A DNA stretch of 64,000 bases from Rhodococcus maanshanensis NBRC 100610 (GTDB lineage: Bacteria; Actinomycetota; Actinomycetes; Mycobacteriales; Mycobacteriaceae), in the NCBI RefSeq assembly GCF_001894865.1, contig NZ_BCXA01000034.1:1-64000 (forward strand). Direction: 5' to 3'. This document shows positions 60,338 through 64,000 of this stretch, piece after piece. Each line of letters opens with the position of its first letter. Position 1 is the stretch's first letter. The position numbers and the translations under genes are program-made. The notes under the pieces were generated by a model, which did not search any database, was not told the DNA's origin, and worked only from the letters and a program-made list of their open reading frames with translations.

Positions 60338-60736
60338 TCAGACTGCTTGTGGCTTCCAGGTCGATACCGCCCAGATGACCACGACGTCGAGCGCGATGAT
60401 CAGCACCGACCACCACGGGTAGTAGGGCAGCCACATGAAGTTGGCGATGATCGAGATCGCCGCGATCACGATCGCCGCCACCCGTGCCCAGGCGGCCCCG
60501 GTGAACAGCGCGACGCCGATCGCGCCGACCAGGACGCCGAGCACGATGTGGATCCAGCCCCACGAGGTGAGGTCGAACTTGTAGGTGTACTCCACGCCGA
60601 CGATGAAGACCTCGTTCTCGGCCACCGCCGCGATCCCCTGGATGAGCTGGATGATGCCAACGGTCACCAGGATGACGGCCGCCCCCATCGACGTGCCTGC
60701 CGCGACGCCCTGTTCGGCCGGCGACTTCTCAGACAT
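60338..60736 (-). CDS. small four-helix membrane protein (DUF7144-like)
   Basis: A 132-residue membrane protein with four hydrophobic helices (AAVILVTVGIIQLIQGIAAV, HIVLGVLVGAIGVALF, VAAIVIAAISIIANFMWLPYYPWW, LIIALDVVVIWAV). The WGWIHIVLG and FMWLPYYPWWS segments match the actinobacterial DUF7144 family, whose role is unknown. ATG 60736 is preceded by GGAAGGGG. It is part of a stress-associated neighbourhood with ppk2 and the small cytosolic genes at 60924-62021. Confidence 0.8.
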   Translation of the reverse strand: MSEKSPAEQGVAAGTSMGAAVILVTVGIIQLIQGIAAVAENEVFIVGVEYTYKFDLTSWGWIHIVLGVLVGAIGVALFTGAAWARVAAIVIAAISIIANFMWLPYYPWWSVLIIALDVVVIWAVSTWKPQAV

Positions 60737-60923
60737 GACGGTCCCCTTCCTCGCAACCGAGTGGTGCTATGTCCCCATTGTCCGCTTCCTGCATCGCGTT
60801 CATCGCGGATTCGAGGTTCGAATCCCGCTCGGCCCTGGGCAGCCTCCGGTGTGTGGATCCGTGCCTGTCTCGAGTCCCTTTTGAGTCTTGACCTCGGCGG
60901 ACAGCCGGGCAGACGATGGACCG

Positions 60924-61181
60924 ATGACCGGCGATGACGAGTTGCTTCAAGTCGAGCACGTCATCGCGCGACTGATCGCTCGCTACCCCTCCGAACCGCC
61001 CACGGACATCGAGCACACCGTGCGGACGATCCATCAGCGCTTCGCCAACGGCAAGGTCCGCGATTTCGTGCCCCTGCTCGTCGAGAAGGCGGCCCGTCGG
61101 CAGATCGCGGACCGGGTGACCACCGAGACCGCCAGAGCCGAACGCGACGATGCCGCGCCACTCGATGGCCTTGTTTCCTAG
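60924..61181 (+). CDS. three-helix-bundle small protein
   Basis: An 85-residue helical protein. The sequence HVIARLIARYPSEPPTDIEHTVRTIHQRFANGKVRDFVPLLVEKAARRQIA is the pattern of the actinobacterial three-helix-bundle dimerisation-domain family. ATG 60924 is chosen where the family sequence starts; the frame opens 12 codons earlier. It probably forms dimers; no enzymatic residues are visible. Confidence 0.78.
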   Translation: MTGDDELLQVEHVIARLIARYPSEPPTDIEHTVRTIHQRFANGKVRDFVPLLVEKAARRQIADRVTTETARAERDDAAPLDGLVS

Positions 61182-61275
61182 GCGGGCGGCCCTCCCAGGT
61201 GAGATGCTGGCAAGCGTCGCTCAAGACTCGAATACCGTTCTGACCACGACCATCTTCAAGGAGAGAGGTCCTGCA

Positions 61276-61725
61276 GTGAACGACAACGAATTCGACGAAG
61301 TCGGGCCCATCGACTATCTCGTGGTGGAGTTCCCCGCCGACCGGCCGCCGGACGGGTCGGCACTGCCGATGCTCCGCGATCTGGTCGACAACGGCATCAT
61401 TCGCGTGCTCGACCTCGTGTTCGTCCGCAAGAACACCGACGGATCGCTGGCAGGAATCGCGATCGACGACCTCGGCCTCGAGGGCGGCGTCGACGTGACG
61501 CTGTTCGCGGAGGCCTCGTCGGGGCTGGTGAATCGAAGCGACGTCGAGGAGGCCGGTGCCATCCTCGAACCGGGCTGCTCCGGAGCCATTCTCGTCTACG
61601 AAAACCTGTGGGCCGCCCCATTTGCCACCGCGCTGCGCCGCGGCGGCGCGCAACTCGTGGCCTCGGGCCGCATCCCCCTGCAAGGCATCATGGCGGCACT
61701 CGACTCCCTCGATGCCGACAGCTGA
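61276..61725 (+). CDS. DUF6325 family protein
   Basis: A 149-residue soluble acidic protein. GPIDYLVVEFP at the start, LRDLVDNGIIRVLDLVFVRKNTDG, ILEPGCSGAILVYENLWAAPFATALRRGG and VASGRIP are hallmarks of DUF6325 proteins, which are common beside SHOCT-domain genes in actinobacteria and have no known activity. The GTG start at 61276 has a GAGAGG purine run eight bases upstream. It is followed by the SHOCT gene after 17 bases, clearly one unit. Confidence 0.85.
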   Translation: MNDNEFDEVGPIDYLVVEFPADRPPDGSALPMLRDLVDNGIIRVLDLVFVRKNTDGSLAGIAIDDLGLEGGVDVTLFAEASSGLVNRSDVEEAGAILEPGCSGAILVYENLWAAPFATALRRGGAQLVASGRIPLQGIMAALDSLDADS

Positions 61726-61742
61726 AGACGAAGGAGCACACC

Positions 61743-62021
61743 ATGCCTGGACTTCTCCGTGGCGTCGCGCGTACCGCCGTCGTGGCCGGGACCGCGACCG
61801 CCGTCTCGAATCGGGTTTCCCGCAGGCAGGGTCAGCGGTGGAACGCCGAACAAGCCCAACAGGCTCCCCCGCCCCAGCCCCCGCCCCCGCCCGCCCCCGC
61901 ACCGCCTTCGGGCGGCGTCGATCGTCTCGCCGCCCTGCAGCAGCTCGCCGAGCTGAAAGCCCAGGGCGTGCTCACCGAGGACGAGTTCAACGCCGAGAAG
62001 GCCAGGATCCTGGCCTCCTGA
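61743..62021 (+). CDS. SHOCT domain-containing protein
   Basis: A 92-residue protein. The N-terminal amphipathic stretch RGVARTAVVAGTATAVSNRVSRRQ could lie on the membrane. A Pro/Ala linker follows, then a C-terminal SHOCT domain (LQQLAELKAQGVLTEDEFNAEKARIL), a short oligomerisation motif. ATG 61743 has AAGGAG seven bases upstream. It pairs with the DUF6325 gene. Confidence 0.9.
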   Translation: MPGLLRGVARTAVVAGTATAVSNRVSRRQGQRWNAEQAQQAPPPQPPPPPAPAPPSGGVDRLAALQQLAELKAQGVLTEDEFNAEKARILAS

Positions 62022-62071
62022 CCGCACGGCGGCGCCCACGAAAATCGCTCGCGCAGCCGCGGCGGGGACGC

Positions 62072-62077
62072 TAGCGT
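62072..62077 (+). promoter_or_regulatory. predicted -10 box (TAGCGT) for the MFS gene
   Basis: TAGCGT as before the TetR, IclR and ABC genes, but here 36 bases before the ATG at 62114, so this mRNA would carry a short leader. Confidence 0.4.
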
Positions 62078-62113
62078 CGGGACATGTCTCCTCCATATTG
62101 AAAGAACCCCGAC

Positions 62114-63373
62114 ATGACTGCGACGACGGCCACGGCCGCACGCCGGTACACACCCCTGGTCCTGATCAACCTCGCGACGCTGCTCTCGGCGACAGGAAAC
62201 GGCATCACCATCGTCGCGCTGCCGTGGCTGGTCCTCGCACAGACCGGCCGGGCCACCGACGCCGCCGTCGTCGCAGGCGCCGCCACCCTGCCTCTGCTGC
62301 TCTCGAGCCTGTTCTCCGGCACGGTGGTCGACCGGTTCGGCCGCCGCCGCACCTCACTGGTCTCCGACTTCCTGTCCGCGGTGTCGGTGGCCCTGATCCC
62401 GGTGATGGCCGCGACGGCCGGGCTGTCGGTTGGCATCATCGCGGCGCTCGCCGCGCTCGGCGCCGCCTTCGACCCGGCCGGCATCTCGGCCCGCGAATCC
62501 ATGTTGCCCGCCGCAACCAGGGACGCCCGGTGGTCATTGGACCGGGTCAACAGCCTGTACGAGGCCAACTACAACGTCGCGTACCTGATCGGCCCCGGCA
62601 TCGGCGGCGTGCTGATCGCCACGGTCGGCGCGGTGAACACCCTGTGGGTGACCTCCGTCTGCTTCGCGCTCTCGATCCTCACCATCGCCTTCCTCCGACT
62701 CGACGGCGCGGGCACCCCCGACCGCGAGACCCGGCCGGAATCGATGTGGAGCGGCACACTCGAGGGCCTGAAGTTCGTGTGGCACAACCGATTGCTGCGC
62801 ACCCTCGCCCTTGTCGACATGGCGATCGTCGCGCTGTACATGCCCGTGGAGAGCGTGCTCTTCCCGGTCTACTTCACCGAACGCGGGGAGCCGGCGCAGC
62901 TCGGCTGGGTGTTGATGGCGATGAGCATCGGCGGCGTGATCGGCGCCCTGACCTACGGCGCGCTCGCCGCCCGCGTCAGGCGCCGGACCCTGATGCTGCT
63001 GGCGGTGACCGCGCTCGGCGGATGCATGGTCGGCATGGCGTTCCTGCCCGCCCTGTGGGTGACGCTCACGCTGGCGCTGCTGGTGGGCCTGGTGTTCGGG
63101 CCCGTCGGCCCGATCGCGAACTACGCGATGCAGACCCGCAGCCCCGAGCACATGCGCGGCCGCGTCGTCGGCGTCATGACCTCCACCGCGTACGCCGCGG
63201 GCCCGCTCGGCTACCTGCTCGCAGGCCCGTTGATCGACGCCGTCGGCCTGCGGATCACCTTCTTCGCGCTGTCGATCCCGGTCCTGGTGATCGCCGCGGT
63301 CTGCTTCACGCTGCCCGCTTTGCGCGATCTGGACGCACCGGTGGCCGATTCGGTCGACACTCGAATCCACTAG
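62114..63373 (+). CDS. MFS transporter (drug-efflux type)
   Basis: A 419-residue major facilitator with about 12 transmembrane helices in two halves. VVDRFGRRRTSLVSDFLSA is the loop 2-3 motif (motif A variant). LIGPGIGGVLIATVGAVNTLWV and GRVVGVMTSTAYAAGPLGYLLAGPLID fit MFS_3/enterobactin-exporter-like efflux pumps. The substrate is unknown. The gene precedes a YCII-protein gene by 19 bases and may be cotranscribed with it. Confidence 0.9.
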   Translation: MTATTATAARRYTPLVLINLATLLSATGNGITIVALPWLVLAQTGRATDAAVVAGAATLPLLLSSLFSGTVVDRFGRRRTSLVSDFLSAVSVALIPVMAATAGLSVGIIAALAALGAAFDPAGISARESMLPAATRDARWSLDRVNSLYEANYNVAYLIGPGIGGVLIATVGAVNTLWVTSVCFALSILTIAFLRLDGAGTPDRETRPESMWSGTLEGLKFVWHNRLLRTLALVDMAIVALYMPVESVLFPVYFTERGEPAQLGWVLMAMSIGGVIGALTYGALAARVRRRTLMLLAVTALGGCMVGMAFLPALWVTLTLALLVGLVFGPVGPIANYAMQTRSPEHMRGRVVGVMTSTAYAAGPLGYLLAGPLIDAVGLRITFFALSIPVLVIAAVCFTLPALRDLDAPVADSVDTRIH

Positions 63374-63392
63374 AGGGTGAGAGAGGAACGCC

Positions 63393-63746
63393 ATGACGCA
63401 GTACCTGCTCAGTGTCTACCAGCCCGACGGACCGGTGCCCGCGCCGGAGATCCTGGAGGGGATCATCGAGGACATCGAAGCCCTCAACCAGGAACTCAAG
63501 GCCGCGGGCGCGTTGGTGTTCTCCGGCGGTCTGTACCCGCCGGAGAAGGCGACGGTCCTGCGGCCGAGAAGCGGCGAGGTGCTCGTCACCGACGGCCCGT
63601 TCGCGGAGGCCGAGGATCACCTCGGCGGATTCACGATCATCGAGGCGCCCGACCTCGACGCCGCGCTCGACTGGGGACGCAAGCTGGCGGCCGCGACCAC
63701 CCTGCCCATCGAGGTCCGGCCGTTCCAGCAAGGCCCCGAGGACTGA
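63393..63746 (+). CDS. YCII-related (DGPF) domain protein
   Basis: A 117-residue ferredoxin-like-fold protein. MTQYLLSVYQPDG at the start and VTDGPFAEAEDHLGGFTIIEAPDLDAALDWGRKL carry the DGPF motif and the closing helix of YCII-related proteins. These are often found near ECF sigma factors or transporters and have no settled function. Start ATG 63393 has GAGAGGAA just upstream. Confidence 0.9.
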   Translation: MTQYLLSVYQPDGPVPAPEILEGIIEDIEALNQELKAAGALVFSGGLYPPEKATVLRPRSGEVLVTDGPFAEAEDHLGGFTIIEAPDLDAALDWGRKLAAATTLPIEVRPFQQGPED

Positions 63747-63773
63747 CGCACGAGCGGGGCGATCAGGCGCGGA

Positions 63774-64000
63774 TCAGCGCGTGACGATCAGCAGGAAGCC
63801 ACCGCCGCCCGGCTCGATCTTGGTGTCCAGCGTCAGCTCGGGTGCGAGCCGCGAGAGCCGGTCCAGCAGCCAGGCGGACGCGTCCTCGGCGTCGGACTTC
63901 GAGGGGCACCGCGCCACGGCCACCCGTCCTGGCTTGCGGGTGAGCTGCTCGACCACCCCGATGATCGGCGCCGGATCGATCACGAACAGCGCGTCCGACC
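63774..64000 (-). CDS. unrecognised protein, C-terminal part only
   Basis: The frame enters from the right edge and ends at 63774, giving about the last 75 residues. A strand (ALFVIDPAPIIGVVEQL), a helix (SDAEDASAWLLDRLSRLAP) and a glycine-rich final strand (PGGGGFLLIVTR) are visible. I do not recognise the family. The gene converges on the YCII gene with 27 bases between. Confidence 0.6.
   Translation of the reverse strand, partial: SDALFVIDPAPIIGVVEQLTRKPGRVAVARCPSKSDAEDASAWLLDRLSRLAPELTLDTKIEPGGGGFLLIVTR

Noticed and set aside
60805-60845. tRNA-like string GGTTCGAATCCCGC
   Set aside because: It looks like a T-arm, but the five bases before the loop do not pair with those after it, and no acceptor, D or anticodon arms are present.

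Overview
The window is very GC-rich with dense, overlapping genes and many GTG starts. It points to a mycolate-type actinomycete (Nocardia, Rhodococcus, Gordonia or a relative). Supporting signs are a PknK-type kinase, type VII (ESX/WXG) secretion substrates, a SARP regulator, and -10 hexamers lying 6-9 bases before start codons, as in leaderless mycobacterial transcripts. Genus and species cannot be fixed from the sequence alone. No rRNA, tRNA, insertion sequence, integrase or CRISPR array was found.

Layout. 1-761: no supportable gene. 762-9165 (-): recC-recB-recD DNA repair operon with 4-base overlaps. 9365-16002: a kinase/LuxR fusion regulator, an MBL-fold hydrolase, a secreted Ig-like protein and a hemerythrin protein. 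16143-21714: a large SARP regulator, a membrane protein and an acyl-CoA synthetase. 21814-28898: a polymorphic toxin locus. On the minus strand it runs SseB-like gene, WXG-like protein, 1638-residue RHS/YD toxin with a type VII secretion head, and a translationally coupled immunity gene. A convergent DUF1266 gene lies beside it, and the toxin tip, immunity and DUF1266 genes are visibly lower in GC. 29009-35783: PucR regulator, aldehyde dehydrogenase, GMC oxidoreductase, acyl-CoA dehydrogenase and TetR. 35793-40159: CocE-type hydrolase, MarR with divergent epoxide hydrolase, and a MaoC-like protein.

40233-49105: an organosulfur acquisition cluster. A lipoprotein/permease/ATPase importer leads an operon with a DszB-like desulfinase homologue, two SsuD-like flavin monooxygenases, a class II aldolase and a cytosolic solute-binding-fold protein. 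A divergent IclR regulator faces it across two matching inverted repeats. The likely job is to import a sulfonate or related compound, oxidise it and release its sulfur.

49119-55532: beta-lactamase-fold lipoprotein, a NarL-type two-component system and a divergent MacB/FtsX-like ABC exporter. 55598-62021: glutamine amidotransferase, an unusual P-type ATPase, PPK2 and four small proteins (DUF7144, three-helix, DUF6325, SHOCT) that look like a stress module. 62114-64000: MFS transporter, YCII protein and a truncated gene at the edge.

Non-coding highlights are a family of three related long hairpins (around 13803, 41250 and 42059), operator-like inverted repeats before the MarR, PucR and IclR genes, and six promoters predicted to give leaderless mRNAs.
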